DNA of 64,000 bases from Nemania diffusa. Lineage: Eukaryota > Ascomycota > Sordariomycetes > Xylariales > Xylariaceae. The number at the start of each line of letters is the position of its first letter. Position 1 is the stretch's first letter. The stretch is taken from NCBI GenBank assembly GCA_038501195.1, contig JBBPUQ010000004.1, positions 372,001 to 436,000 on the forward strand, given 5' to 3'. The notes beneath the pieces were generated by a model that worked only from the letters and a program-made list of their open reading frames with translations, was not told where the DNA came from and searched no databases. A program made the position numbers and the translations under genes. Positions 11,937-24,099 of the stretch are shown here, in pieces.

Positions 11937-13580
11937 GGGTCTTTCTTGATTCTCATCTCGGGATATCACTGCTGGTTATGGGTATTGTCTCGCTAAGTTC
12001 GGACATAATTTGTCGAAATATAGTATATATTAAGTATATATGAAAGTGTATATACGGCCATCGATATTCTACAAGTCGAAGCAGAAAAATAACCAGCACT
12101 GTTAGAATAGCTCGTTAGTCAACACAAGGAGTGAAAACAATAAATAGAAGGTGACAATCCTATTGTCTCGAACATCTTACGAAACACTAGCATATTCCTT
12201 CCATCCCTGCTATCGACTCTCAGGACAACTCCTCACTTTGAAAAAAACAGAGGGAATTTAAACAAAAGCAGTCTCAAACAGTACAAGTTTATGAAGTTTA
12301 TAAACGGTAGCGACGGCAACTAGGGTCTGTAATCCTAGATCTTCTACAGTCCTATCCGTCGACGTTGAAGGGTTTACTCGAGACATCTATATACGATAAC
12401 TAACTATCCGGGGAAGCAATGGGGAAGGGGGGGACAGCGTTTACGGTGTTCTAAGTATAAATTTACCCCATTTTAAAATGAAAGCTCGCGATGGTAGCAT
12501 TCACTTGTGAGCATGAAAGCTAAGCTATACTTATGCAACAAGACATCTGAAATAATCATGTTGCCTCGAGTTTAAGTCGGTACACTGCAGCTCTACAGAC
12601 CTCCTTCGCAAGCAGCCGAGTAGCTACGATAAAGGTCATGGCCTTAGATCTGCGAATTATTATTATAACGTGTTCCAAGAGTGCTTGTGTTTGTTGAATA
12701 GTTAAACTGCACCGAATCCAGAGCTAGGCTCGCCGCACGTGTCAGTTTGAAAATAAATAGGGGTTAGGGGTGACGGCGGCCAAGCCTGATAGCGCGAGTC
12801 AAGCGTTTTCGGGAGGATATAAAGATAGCACGCTAACTAAGAGATCTACTGTATGACTGAATCATGGCTAGGTAGCATTATATCGGAGCGGCTACTGATT
12901 CCCGACGGTTATAAATCTTCTGACATCCAGTACTTCGAATATAAGCAGACGGGAATAGCTATGTCACAACGTGGAGTGTTTGTATCGTGGATGTATATCT
13001 TTCACATGTATCTCGTCTAATGAATTATTGAAATGCTTATACGCTTGAAAGGTGGTAACTCCGAAGACGCAGAACCTAGATAGTTGTGTGCGCATATTAT
13101 GACATAGGAGATAGGAGTCACTCCTTTGCTAATTTTCTATATATTTTGAAGAGGAATCTACGAAACAGCCAGATGTCACAAGCCATACTATAAGGCGCTT
13201 TCAAACCAGAACTAACCCACTACTAGTTTCCAAATTCCTCACAGCTGTGCTAGACACATGGACAATTGAGAGCACTAAAAGCAAATGTAGGGTTTTAAAG
13301 AAACAGTGAACATGGAACAGATACACTGGTCGGCAGAATGCCGCTATTGGTCATATTCGTAGATGAATTGAACGTGGCGGAGAAAAAAACGAAGCTGGTT
13401 CGCCTGCAAAGAGGACCTAACAGGGCACCAAATCCCGGCGGCGAAGTGATCCTCCACGGTACCTCCGTCTTCTGTCTTCCCTCCAGAACCCATAGCGTAT
13501 CTTGCTATCGCATATTACTGACAGCATAAAGTCGAACCTGTCAACGCCGAGGAACCCCAAAAATCAACTAAATGACAGCT
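11937..13580. other. Intergenic region between convergent genes
   Basis: Contains the 3' ends of the UPF0303 gene and atg8 (minus). No ORF with coding bias and no RNA gene is recognised. Composition is mildly AT-rich. Confidence 0.45.
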
Positions 13581-14128
13581 CTAAGCGGCCTCGCCGAACG
13601 TGTTCTCTCCCGAATACGTAATGTAGAGAAACCTGGATAGATGGCCCCAAGTCAGTCACATGTCAAATGGAGAGTGGAGAGTGGGCACGAGGAGATGGAG
13701 AAGGGGAGACAGAGAAGTACCCATCTTCGTCCTTGTGTTCTTCGTAGATGCTGCTCATGAGGGCGGCGGTCGGAGGGAGGACCTCGTCGACGAAGATAAA
13801 GATGGCCTTCTCGGGCGACAGCTTGATGCGCTTCCGGATGACGTAGACGAACTGGCCTACGGTAAGGTCTGCGGGTACGAGATACTTCTTCTTGTCAATA
13901 GTGGCAATGTCGGACTTTTCCACCTTTTCGCAGATGACCTAGAGAGTGAGACGAGTTGCGGTTAGCAGGAAGCGCATACCACGGCCGAGGTAATTCTGTG
14001 GCGATGCGACAAGGGAGATGAGTAGGCTGGCGACGTACAGGAATGCGATCAGAGTATTTCTGGCGGATGCGCTCGGCCTCAGCCTTGCGCTTCTCGAAGG
14101 GGTGCTCGTCCTTAAACTTGCTTCGCAT
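13581..14128 (-). CDS. atg8: Autophagy ubiquitin-like protein Atg8
   Basis: Three exons on the minus strand, 14128-14039, 13938-13721 and 13632-13581, give exactly 119 residues, the usual length for filamentous fungal Atg8. The protein starts [20 protein letters not shown] and contains the [20 protein letters not shown] core and [20 protein letters not shown]. It ends GENTFGEAA, which places the Atg4 cleavage glycine at residue 116 with three residues to be removed. Atg8 is conjugated to phosphatidylethanolamine on the growing autophagosome and binds cargo receptors through its LIR pocket. The frame is open upstream of the chosen ATG, but that extension does not match the family. The last intron splits the Gly codon before FLYITYSG. 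Confidence 0.97.
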
Positions 14129-15828
14129 CTTGACGGGAGGACGGATGTCGGTGTATGTGGGCGAGGACAAGGTGATGGTGGTGGTGGTGGGCTATCAAAG
14201 ATGGCAAATGAGCTGGATGTCGAAGTCAGTTAGTTGTTGGCTCTGCTGGCTGAGAAGAACTCGTGTGACTGACGTAGACTAGGTCAGGTAAGTAGATTGA
14301 GGTCGGGGATCGTCTGCGGGGTGGATGGGCATATAATAGGTTCACGCAGGCTAGACTAAAAGCCGATCTGAGATGATGATTGCGTAAGGTGAAGGGCTGA
14401 TTATGTAGACGATGGATTGTGGGCGAGAAGAATGGCGAAAGGGAAAGAAAGAAAGAAGGAAGCAGGAAGAAAGACTCTCAGGTGTGAAAGGGTTGGAGTA
14501 GAGGGGCTAATAATGGATGAGAATGGTCAGAGAGAGACAATGCGTTGCGTAGGCTAAGGTTGGTTGCCTGCCTGCCCTGACGTGCCGTGGCGCTGCCTGT
14601 GAATGACAAGACTGACTGACTGACTGTGCCTGGCTTTGCTTGCTTGCTCCTTGCTTATCTGCCTGGGACAGCTGGCTGGCTTGCCTGACGCCAGTGGTGA
14701 ATGGTTGAATAGCTGAATGGGTGAATGACTGGGTGAATGTGTTGGATGTATGCTGTACCTCGTCTGTGTTGTCACCGTGCCTCTGCGTCTCTTATCCTTC
14801 TCTCTTATATCTGGTATAGAATACAACAACGGACTCTACCTACTGTGTGTAGGTAAGGGGGGGAAGTGGGCGGAGAGGATCAATGATCAATGACGGGCGG
14901 CGGGTAGGTAAGTACCTAACTGCGTAGAGGGGGAGGGTCAGGGTCGGGGTCGAGGGGGCAGGTGACGATGACGAATGACAGTCAGTTGCTCTGCTCACTG
15001 GATTCACTGACTTACTTTTAAGTACTGCCTAATATAGTATGACCTAGGTAGTCGGTCACTAGCCGGGCCACCCGATGGGTTCACTGGCCGAATGACTGTC
15101 GATGGAATGCCCGCGACAACAGATAACCAACCAATGAATGACTGGGTGCTTCTACTTCGCAGATAGATTGTAGAAGTAGGTACTCTGTAGTAGTAGGCAG
15201 AAGAGCGAGCAGCTGAGCAAGAGGGTAGATTGGTAATAGGCGGTATGTAATGTAAAGGCGGTGGAGGGGGAAGCACTGCCTGGCCTAAGCCTAGGTAGTC
15301 TGAGCAAGACCCGCTTTTACATTACCTAAGATCAATGAGCTTGCATAATAGAGACTATGCACTTTACCGTAGTTATCCTTTTATGCGTAAGGTTTAAGTG
15401 CTGCTTCGACCCACCCCCGGTTTTTGCTCCACATTGGCTGCCTCGCCATAGCCTTGCGGTGCTGCTCATGTAAGATGCAGCTCCTACCTACCTCCTACTC
15501 CTGGACTTCGATCAGGTTTGAGTCTCTACCTGCTACCTCTCCGTAGGCGATTTGTTATATCTGGTTATATGCATAATCACTGTTTTCCTTTTCGTTTAGC
15601 ACTCAAAGGGATAAATGATCACAAGAACAAACACCCAGCCCCGTACTAGTTTGCGACCTACAAATAATCGCTTTCTATCCCATTCCCCATTGCCCAACTT
15701 AGACTTCAACTTAATGTGATCGTACTACTGGTACTACTCGTACTACTATCGACAATATCATTCTCGCCATCTTGCCTTGCTAGCTGAGGCTTCGAGAAAT
15801 CCTAGGTTGACCCTTCAGTCTACCCAAC
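14129..15828. other. Divergent intergenic region between atg8 and the APH-type gene
   Basis: Upstream DNA for both genes. It contains short repeats such as (TGAC)n-like sequence near 14609-14630 and AGGTAGGTA motifs near 14840-14920. No supported ORF. Confidence 0.4.
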
Positions 15829-16725
15829 ATGTCTGTGCCCGAACCAAAGGCGCCCCTCCCGGAAGCAATAACTTCATCACAACCACCTCCGCCGCCAGTC
15901 ACAAGCGCGCCAACTCCTCAAGAACCTCTGGTTCTGAAACCTTGGAAACCATGTATGGATGATCCGCGAATCCTAAGCAAACAATGGGGATGCGAAGTCC
16001 GCATCTTCGACGAAGGCATAGTCTTGAAACGAGGAGACCGGGTCACGCGCAGCGAAGAAGCAGCCCTTCGCATCGTGAGGGAGCACACCACCATCCCCGT
16101 GCCCGAGGTATATTGGACAGAATACAGCACCGTTGGCGGGCTTCCACATGGTCAAATCTTCATGGAACACATCCCGGGCTCGTCGTTGGATGGATTATGG
16201 GACACGTTAGAGCCGTCCTCGAAAGAGCGCCTCTGCAATCAAGTCTGGGGCTTTGTCGAGCAGCTGCGGAAAATACCCAAGCCACTAGAGCTTGAGACGT
16301 TTTATCAATGCGGCGCCGACGGCTCTGGCAGTCAAGATGTTTTACTAAGAGACTTTAAAGCTCCCCCTAGGTCTCCCTCTTTGCCCATCTTAGACGACGA
16401 GTCTCTCCGAAGACGCATCAATGAGGGCTATCTGCACTGCAATGGAGGCAGCTATAGAGAGCACCTCCCTGATTTCCTCCCACGCTCCGACATCTCCGTA
16501 TTTACACATGCCGATCTAGCTCCACGTAACATCATGGTAGACGAGTCTTTCACCATCACTGGCCTGATTGATTGGGAGTTTTCTGGCTGGTACCCAGACT
16601 ACTGGGAGTATGCAAAGACGCAGGTACAATGGGCACGTAAGGACTGGATACACTGGATGGATAAGACCAAGCCTCAAGATTGGGACATAGTTGGAATCCA
16701 CAAAGCTAAGAGAGTTCTCTTTTGA
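15829..16725 (+). CDS. Aminoglycoside phosphotransferase (APH)-family kinase-like protein
   Basis: Single exon, 298 residues. A Pro-rich N-terminus is followed by GIVLKRGDRVTRSEEAALRI (ATP-site lysine and helix C glutamate positions) and TTIPVPEVYWTEYS. The hinge-like GQIFMEHIPGSSLDGLW comes next. The catalytic loop HADLAPRNIMVD (near residues 227-238) and the metal-binding LIDWEFSGWYPDYWEY follow. These are the hallmarks of the APH fold, which is heavily expanded in filamentous fungi. Most fungal members have no known substrate and are not resistance genes, so a small-molecule kinase role is only possible. The stop comes soon after the DWEFSGW block, so the C-terminal lobe is slightly short compared with typical family members. 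Confidence 0.85.
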   Translation: MSVPEPKAPLPEAITSSQPPPPPVTSAPTPQEPLVLKPWKPCMDDPRILSKQWGCEVRIFDEGIVLKRGDRVTRSEEAALRIVREHTTIPVPEVYWTEYSTVGGLPHGQIFMEHIPGSSLDGLWDTLEPSSKERLCNQVWGFVEQLRKIPKPLELETFYQCGADGSGSQDVLLRDFKAPPRSPSLPILDDESLRRRINEGYLHCNGGSYREHLPDFLPRSDISVFTHADLAPRNIMVDESFTITGLIDWEFSGWYPDYWEYAKTQVQWARKDWIHWMDKTKPQDWDIVGIHKAKRVLF

Positions 16726-16728
16726 GAT

Positions 16729-19069
16729 TTAACAGCCCATTTCACCTGCAAAACAAGTTAAGCAAATAATAGATAGCCCTTAGACTTGTTATGCTTGCCT
16801 TTACTGCAAAAAGGGAAAAAAAAACTCGTTGAGTTATCAATAGTTTTGTTTAAGTTTTAAAAGTGACAGCAAAAACAGGAGTACAGAAAGGTTTATAAAC
16901 AAGGTGCCACCCAGCTATTGGTAGGTCAGCTATATAGCTTGATAATAATACACCTCCTTGTCCTTTGGAACACTACACCCTTTAGCTCAGTCGTAATGCA
17001 GTCGAATCACTGCCATCCTCTTTGTAGCGCCCAACAAATCAGGCTAAGGGTACTTGCCGCCCTTGCTTACAGCCCATGGTTAGGCAGGCGACTAATACAG
17101 TGTGTTTTATACAGAGACGAACAGTTTCCAAACCGTTCTTTTACCGTTTGCCAGAGGTATATCACTCAACATCTTGTCATTACTTTGTCACATGTATAAA
17201 TGCCCTAATCGCACAGGGTATAGCGTGGTAGATGGTTTGTTCAGAACTGAGGTGGCCCTTTGCAGACCAGTGGCAATAGCTTCGCAAGGTGTTGCCTAGA
17301 TTCTGAGACGTAGGTAGGTGTATTGGTCAACCTTTTCTACATGTTGGTCTAATTAATAATCGGAGGCTAGCGTTCGCGTTGGCTTAGGGGCATGTATAGG
17401 TTTATTCTCCCTTAGCTAGCGGCCCTTTTATAGAAAACATTGAGACTCTAATATAAATCTATATATTACCCTTAGGCCTTCTATAAAAATACAAAATAAT
17501 AAGTTTATTTGTATATGGTGATTACGTTGCAGCTATAAAAAGCCAGTGATTATTTGATTTGTATTATAGTATGCTTAAATTAGAATTAAAACTAAGGCTG
17601 GAAGTAACTTAATCACTCTAACGCCTTTGTAAAATGTCGTTGAAGTTCAAAGTCCTGGGGGATAAAAGCACCATTATAAAGTGGCAGGTGTTTGACTACA
17701 TTATGGCGATTAAACACTGAATATAGAACTTGTAATAGTATTAGATTCGAGAATAATGCTCAATGGGTCTTAAGGTCCACGGTTTTCCTCGTCTTCTGAC
17801 TCTGTAAACATGATAATTTTCAAATACCGATTTAGACCCCAAAGGCAGGCCTCAAATTCTAGTGGTGTGAAATGTGCATCCGAAGTATCCTTATTGTAAC
17901 TAGATCTATGGGCATGTGCTGTAGGCATATACTTATCCCAGATGGCATGTCAGAGCTATTGATGTATATCCCCGTGTGGCATTTTTGGCAAGGCCTAATT
18001 AATATTTGTTCTTCATCGATCATCAGTCATTGATTTAGAAGTGGTAGTTATTATTGATATCTGCCCTTCTGTCTTCAATTCCTCAAATTAATAGCAGGCC
18101 GTCTATTTAGGGTTGTTGGGCTAGAGTTAGGCCTACACAATTAGTGCCCTAGCCACTTGTACAATATATATATACAATCCTGACTAAATTTTTAGAGTTG
18201 GCTTGAATTTGACCGAAGGGAGATTCTCTGCTAGAACAATCACACATAGTAAACAGACCTTGATGCCAGTACGACATTTTAAATCAGCATAATTCATGAA
18301 TCTTAATGAGTGGTTGACAAGCACGCGGGCTATTCCTAAAAACCGCCCAAGAGGAGTTCAATCTCATCATTGTCAAGCAATCATATTTCAGATTTTAGAG
18401 TAGGAAAAATCCGCGTACTCTTAGTGGTACTTGATAAGCTCTGCAAGTATTGTGCGTTACGACCTACCGCTTGACTTACAGTAGCGCGAGTTAACGAGAC
18501 AACAGTTGCTAAATCTCAAAAAACAACTGGCCGGTGAGATTTTAAATGATCAATCATATGGTTCCAGTCCAGGAAGTGAACCAAATATCAAGACCAGCTG
18601 CAACTATAGTCTACGATAGACCTCCTAGGCCGATTTCATACGCCTGATTTGATGGCTTAATTGTTTGTTGGTTGTCATGGGGTAAACAAGATGACTCTAT
18701 TGTTTCAAACCATTCTTCTCGGCGCCTAGCAGTGCCCAAGTAAGCGATCTCTAAGTATGATTTAAGAACTATCGGTGATTATAAGAATCGCAAAGTCTCT
18801 CTGCAATGAGAAGGTCTGATTCCACGCTTTTAACATGAGCAAAGCAGAGAATCAATATTCTATGATATTTATATTAACACCATTTCGTTCCTGGGCTATC
18901 TATATCAACAATTTCTCCTGGTAGAGGCCATCTCAACCTCCCTTCTCCTTTGATATCTGCTCTCGAACTCGCTCATTCTGTACCCCAATCCGAATATTTC
19001 ATTACGGTATACGACCACAACCTCTAGATTATTGTCTAATAGTCTAGCTAATTAGCAACCACAGAAACG
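16729..19069. other. AT-rich gene-poor block
   Basis: About 2.3 kb with many stop codons in all frames, TA-rich dinucleotides and no codon bias. It probably holds decayed repeats, possibly degraded by repeat-induced point mutation (RIP), but I cannot name a source element. Confidence 0.5.
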
Positions 19070-19779
19070 ATGTCTTGCCAACAAGTCACCTTCGGTGAGC
19101 CAGAGCGTGTCAGGAGTAGGGAATACTGCACCGCGAGTGATGGTACTAAATGGGTTCGCAGGATTCGGAGTGATGGGACTAGAACAGAATGGAAACAGTA
19201 TACTATTGAGGAGATGGCACCAGCACAAGCAGCCCCTCGAATTTGTCTTTGGCTCGTTCGTCAGTAAGTAAGCCGCTACATTCTAATCTTTTCGATGGCA
19301 AGTGCCCTTGCCCGTTTACTCCTGAAGACAATTGCATAAATTACTTCACATACACTGAACCAAACCATCAATTCATCAACCATGGCCAATAACAATACTC
19401 CTTTTTGTATAGGATCCAGTCCGCGGGACCTTATCACTGGTCGCTTGCTATTGCCGGCGAGCACGGAGGGGAGGGGCAACTTTACCAAGTGAAGGGAGAC
19501 GCTGTTTACATGCACTATCTTCATAGTGCAAATGTGAATGTCTTCACGTCTAATTCGTACTATGATTCGTACAGCTTGGCATATCTTGATGATAACGGTC
19601 CAGCCAAAGTAGATTATGTTGCGAATTCTCAACCACCTCCCTGGGCCGAAAACGCCGCGTCGATCACCGAGAACTGCCAAGGATGGACCGTCAGAGTTCT
19701 TGTAGAACTGGAAGCACAGGGGGTTGTGCCAAGTGGTACTGTCAATAGGGCCCAGGGTATGATGGAGGCTTTGTTTTAA
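19070..19779 (+). CDS. Hypothetical fungal protein, two exons
   Basis: Exons 19070-19263 and 19413-19779 join in frame (GTAAGT donor, TATAG acceptor) to 186 residues. The joined reading LVRQIQSAGPYHWSLAIAG restores a continuous globular sequence that neither exon gives alone. Visible features are PYHWSLAIAGEHGGEGQLYQ, GDAVYMHYLH, an AENAASITENCQGWTVRVL segment and a C-terminal NRAQGMMEAL helix. The HW-containing strand and the ENCQGW segment recall a widespread family of small uncharacterised fungal proteins, but I cannot assign a family or function. It sits alone between two AT-rich blocks, which suggests a fast-evolving compartment. Confidence 0.6.
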
Positions 19780-20660
19780 CTTCAGTCTTCAAAAAGACAT
19801 GTCTGAACAGCGCTCTTTGCAAGCAAAGTATTACTTTGACAGTTTGACAAATAACTTAGCGGCTAATCTAAGCAAAGCGAAAATTTTACTATTGTAACAC
19901 AGAGTAATAATTTGTATTTTTGTATTTTTGTATTTTTGCCGATTTCTTTTCTTTTTTTATAAATAGCCTATATAAAAGGTGTAGTATTGTTTTTCAACAT
20001 TTAGCGTGCTTAAAAAAATTATATATATTTTATATTTATATAACTTCTTTATTATTATTTGAGTTAATTATTTTGTTTTATTTAACTGTTTTGACAAGCT
20101 TTACATACATCATTACCTCTTTTTAGTTATGTATAAAATGTTTAGACAAGCAAAGTGCTTATAAATTACAGAACATAATATATATAAATCTTTTTTTATA
20201 AGTTATACACACTATATACTTTGATTTCGAATACTGCATACAGCATATTATATACAGCCCTCACTACAATTAAACCAAGTCAAAACAACACTTTTGACTT
20301 GTTCAATTAAATTATTGTTTGATTTAGCCAGTTATTTGATTTAAACAACCAAATAAACCAGGTGTGTTAGTTAAAGCCAAAGCCCTTTATTTTTTCTAAT
20401 GCTTTTTATAAGCCGCTTAAGTCACTTTATAAAAAAAGGTTGTAAAGTCAAAAGGTCGAAGGGTTGTAGGGTTAAAAAGTTGTATAGTCGAAGGGTTATA
20501 AAGTCGAAAAAGGTCCTAAGGTTGGAAAAGGTTGTAAAATTATAAAAAAAAAAGGTATAGGAGGTGGTAGGTAAGGTAGTAAGTAAGGTGGTAAGTAAGG
20601 TAATATATAGGTAGGGTAGGTGGGTAACTAGGTAGGTAAGTAACCAGCTCCGCCAAGCTC
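19780..20660. other. Very AT-rich low-complexity block
   Basis: About 0.9 kb, the most AT-rich part of the window, with poly-T/poly-A and TATATA runs. From about 20430 it degenerates into AAGGTTGTAAAGTCGAA-like and GTAAGGTAG-like short tandem motifs. No telomeric repeat array and no ORF of interest. It ends sharply at GC-rich sequence near 20650. Confidence 0.6.
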
Positions 20661-20778
20661 CTTTGCATAGACTAGACTATTAAACTCCGTTTCCGCGCCC
20701 GCAACCCTCTAACCGTGTCACACGTAACAGCGTCCACGGCAGCCTCGCCTGCCCCGCGATAAATTCGGCGCGACTGGC

Positions 20779-21015
20779 TTACGTGATGGCACCGAGCGGC
20801 TTGCCCACGACCACGTTGAGCGAGTCCGATGTCTCTGTGAAGCTGTACACGAGGAGCACGGCTGCTTTGTCCGCTGTGAAGGCGCTGATGAGGTCGGCGT
20901 AGCGCGAGGCGAGTTTATTGCCGTCTTTGGGGTCGAGGCACCAGGTGCAAGGTGTGAGTGCGGGTATTGCTGTGGCGATGCTGGCGAGGCAGGTGATGAA
21001 TGTTGTCTTTAACAT
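20779..21015 (-). pseudogene. Truncated secreted NTF2-like (SnoaL-type) protein fragment
   Basis: The ATG at 21015 opens a 78-codon frame. A signal peptide MLKTTFITCLASIATAIPA is followed by CTWCLDPKDGNKLASRYADL and FTETSDSLNVVVGKPLGAIT. This matches the N-terminal half of small secreted fungal NTF2-like proteins, which usually run to about 150-200 residues with a C-terminal sheet. Here the frame stops at a TAA embedded in a GTAAGC donor-like site. No downstream exon is visible before the AT-rich block. I infer a gene cut off, or with a decayed 3' half, at the compartment border. A missed distant exon is the alternative. Confidence 0.5.
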
Positions 21016-21969
21016 TATGAGGGTATCTGTATTTTGTATCCGTGAGTTGTATACCATCGAAAGAGGGGCGAGATAAATCTAGATCGAATATCTTGTAAGT
21101 GACCGAGTGTATTATCTGATGATGTATAATACTTGTTCCAGTTGGCGGAAAATAACTAAGTCCTTCAGATGTGAGTTGGCTACAGCTTTATGATCATTTA
21201 CCCTCACAGCACGTTGGTCATCCCTCTAATTCTATCTCTAACGTTGTGTCACGACAAGTTTGACACAACTCGTTACCTAGTTATCTAAATACGTATAGAA
21301 TATTCAACCCTATGAAGTACTATCTACCAGTCGAAATTCGACCGCGACATCTGAGCTTGCCAAGACACCATCAACTATCACCAGATATATTAGTAGTACA
21401 CTCGACCTAGCCCCTATCATGGCCCCCTCCCTTAAAATTCCCTCTATTTAACTTACGGGATATACCAAAGAAGAAAGTGATAAGTTCTGGAGCACCCTAC
21501 TGATTCAATAGTTATCTATGTACAATTCATGAGTTTCAGAAATATAATTGACTGAACAAACAAACACGGAGCACGAAGAGAGACATAGTACTACTACTAA
21601 ATATATATGATCACCGTCTTACCTGATGCTGCTAGAATATCCTAGAAGAAGCCCACAGTCTTATCGTTGATCTGCTGTGTTACAATATAATACCATACCA
21701 TACAATACCATAGCCAACCGAACACCGCGTACACCAATATTCATTCATACATGTAATCAGCTCACAGATCGCTAGCAGTGTACGACAACAGCACCAGACA
21801 GTTAAAGCATCAGTATACAATCTATTATTATTATTATAACAGCACCGCTCCCAGACTACCAACCACGCCGAGCAACTGTCCATCCATCAACCTACAGCAA
21901 CCATGCTCTCCCACATGCCTCTGCTTCCCCTACTGTTCACTCTGCCGAGCACAACACGCACGACGCAAT
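21016..21969. other. Intergenic, nothing recognised
   Basis: Upstream sequence of the NTF2-like fragment and 3' region of the Ama1-like gene. AT-rich short repeats (ATACCATACCATACAATACC near 21690-21710) and no supported gene. Confidence 0.4.
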
Positions 21970-24099
21970 CTAACGAATGACATCCCCCTCCTTATCAATG
22001 CCCTCCTCCATCTCCAAGATATCGCTCCCCGCGAGCACGCCGCTCCCAAACGCCGTCGCCTTGCGCCTAGCGAGCCAGACCTCGTGGAACTTGACGCTCT
22101 CGTCGCTCGACGCGACGACGACGCACCCCTCCTCGGCGGTGCGGGAGCGCCGCCGGGCGCGCGTGCGGTACGTGTCGGCGGGCCCGCCGGGGTACGCGAC
22201 GGCGTAGAGGGCGCGGTGCTCGCCGCCGTCCCAGGGCACGGCGGCGACCTGGCGGCAGTCGGGCCAGCTGAAGACGGCGATGCGGAACGGGTGGTCGGGC
22301 TGCGCGTAGCCGAACGTCGCCGCGATCTCGCGCCGCGTGCGGCTCCAGATGAGCGCCGTCACCTGCGCCGCCACGGCGATGCTCGCGAGCGCGGCGCCCG
22401 ACGTCGTGTGGTAGAAGTGGATGCACTTGTCGTTGGAGCCGCCGCCCGTCGCGATCAGACCTTCGCGCCACGGGCAGAAGGCGATCGCCTTGACTGCTGC
22501 TGCGTGGCGCCAGCGGTGCTTCTCTGAGCCGGCGGGCAGGTAGCGGATGACGTTGCGCGGCATCGTGTGGTAGTCTGCTTCTTGTTGGTTGTCGGGGGTG
22601 GCACCGGCGGTGCAGCAAGGGGGCACTTCGGCGGCAGTGCAACCGCCGGATAGAGAGAATGATGTGGTTTTGGGGAGCGCCTTAGCTGCCGAAGTCGTCG
22701 AAACAGTAGTCTCCGTCTTGGCTCCTTCGTTGCTAGTATCTAATACTTTATCCGCTCGGAAGAGACAACAGAGGTTGTCGTTGCCGCCCGTCGCGAACTC
22801 GGTTCCCGTGGGAGACCAGGCCAGACCACAGATCTGTTGCGAGTGGACTTTGATGCGGACCATCAGTGTCATCGACCCCGGCCAGTTCTCCCGGACCACT
22901 TCCCAGGCTTGGGGCCACTCGACGGAGTAATAGTAGACCTCTCCCATCTCGTCGCCCACGAGTAGGTCTTCCGTGGGCACGGCGGCGCCAGAGTTGTGAA
23001 TATTCATCGATGGTCTCATGGTCACGGTGGGACGCCAGCACAAACAGGCCACGGGTGCTGGCTGCTGGGCCTCAAAACGGGGAAGCAAGCTGTCGAATAA
23101 CGACATCAACGAAAGACCGCCGTTTGACCGGCCGAAGGCCAATATCGACTTGCCGCCTATCTCAGATGAGAAAGCCACCGAGGTCAGCCATGAGCCGTCC
23201 TTGGCACCGGCGTTGAGAAGAGTAACGCCGGTGGCCTCGGACCACCCGTATAAGAGATTCCCTAGGCCGACAGCCAACGTGTTGCAAGACTTGGAATAAT
23301 CCATGATAGAACAGTAGAAGTCATCACGCAGACCAGGAGCATCTAAAACCCTAGATATATGAGATGAGCAGCGATTCAGCGTCAGCGTCAGTACTGGGGT
23401 GTCATTTGAGGGCTTACTTGAAGGGGGCGTTGGGTAAAACGCGCTCTGGTTTTGAGGCTTCTGGCTAATGTTAGTCTATCTCCCATGTGTAATCTTGGGG
23501 GTACAATGGACCAACTGACTAGGTGCAGCATGAGCGTCGTTGGCCCACTCTGTTCCTGTCCAGGTGGTCTTGGAGGATAGTAGAGGCGGCCTCGTCTTCC
23601 TTTTGCATCGGGGAAACGTGGAGTATCCGTCAAAGTCGAGGACACGCCGCACGCGGTCCATCTTGAGTGCCAAAGCGAGTCGGCCCTCGTGTTTCTCCTG
23701 GTCTTCTTCGGACTTGGGTTTAAGATTGGAGAAAGAGGTAGTATATAAGCGAGCGTTGGTGCCGGAACTGACGAGTCGGCCACGTCCTCCGTCGACAGCC
23801 ACGCCGCTGGGGGCGGTGCCGCCAACCGACCACACCGCGCCATGGCTGACCTGGCGATCGAGGGGGGATAGCTGCAAGACGGTGCCTTGTCGACGGTCTA
23901 TACAGTCGGAGCGGGAGCCGCGACGGGGCGAGGTCGGGACAGACCGCTTGGGAGTAAAGCAGAAGGCGTCGGTGCCAGCATCTTCGGTACGCAATAGGCG
24001 TTCCGAGGGCGATAGCTCGTGAGGCTGCTTGTTGACTCGGAACCGATCAGGTGCTTCTACATGAAAGGGTACGAAGCGGTCGGGAGACAGGATAGGCAT
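21970..24099 (-). CDS. ama1: Cdc20/Cdh1-family WD40 activator of APC/C, Ama1-like
   Basis: Three minus-strand exons, 24099-23520, 23460-23418 and 23350-21970, give 667 residues. The junctions rebuild FKVLDAPGLRDDFYCSIMDY, the signature entry into the Cdc20/Fizzy WD40 propeller. The N-terminus carries a C-box-like DRFVPF at residues 7-12, and the protein ends in Ile-Arg. Together these are the two APC/C docking elements of activator proteins. Propeller blades are recognisable (VGDEMGEVYYYSVEWP, ICGLAWSPTGTEFATGGNDN, AVKAIAFCPWREGLIATGGG). The divergent sequence and long N-terminus fit the meiosis-associated Ama1/Mfr1 branch better than Cdc20 or Cdh1, which is inference. A Ser/Thr-rich insertion lies between two blades near residues 400-450. 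Exon 2 is 43 nt. Confidence 0.9.

Noticed and set aside
13895..14170. N-terminally extended Atg8 start at 14170
   Set aside because: The extension is absent from the family; the ATG at 14128 gives the exact 119-residue protein.
20430..20640. Telomere-like or centromere-like repeats
   Set aside because: The GGGTTGTAGGG/AAGTCGAA motifs are irregular and do not form a TTAGGG array; treated as AT-rich low complexity.
21778..22527. 249-codon plus-strand ORF
   Set aside because: It is antisense to the Ama1-like WD40 exon and its residues (Arg/Ala/Asp-rich) mirror the GC-rich opposite strand; no motif.
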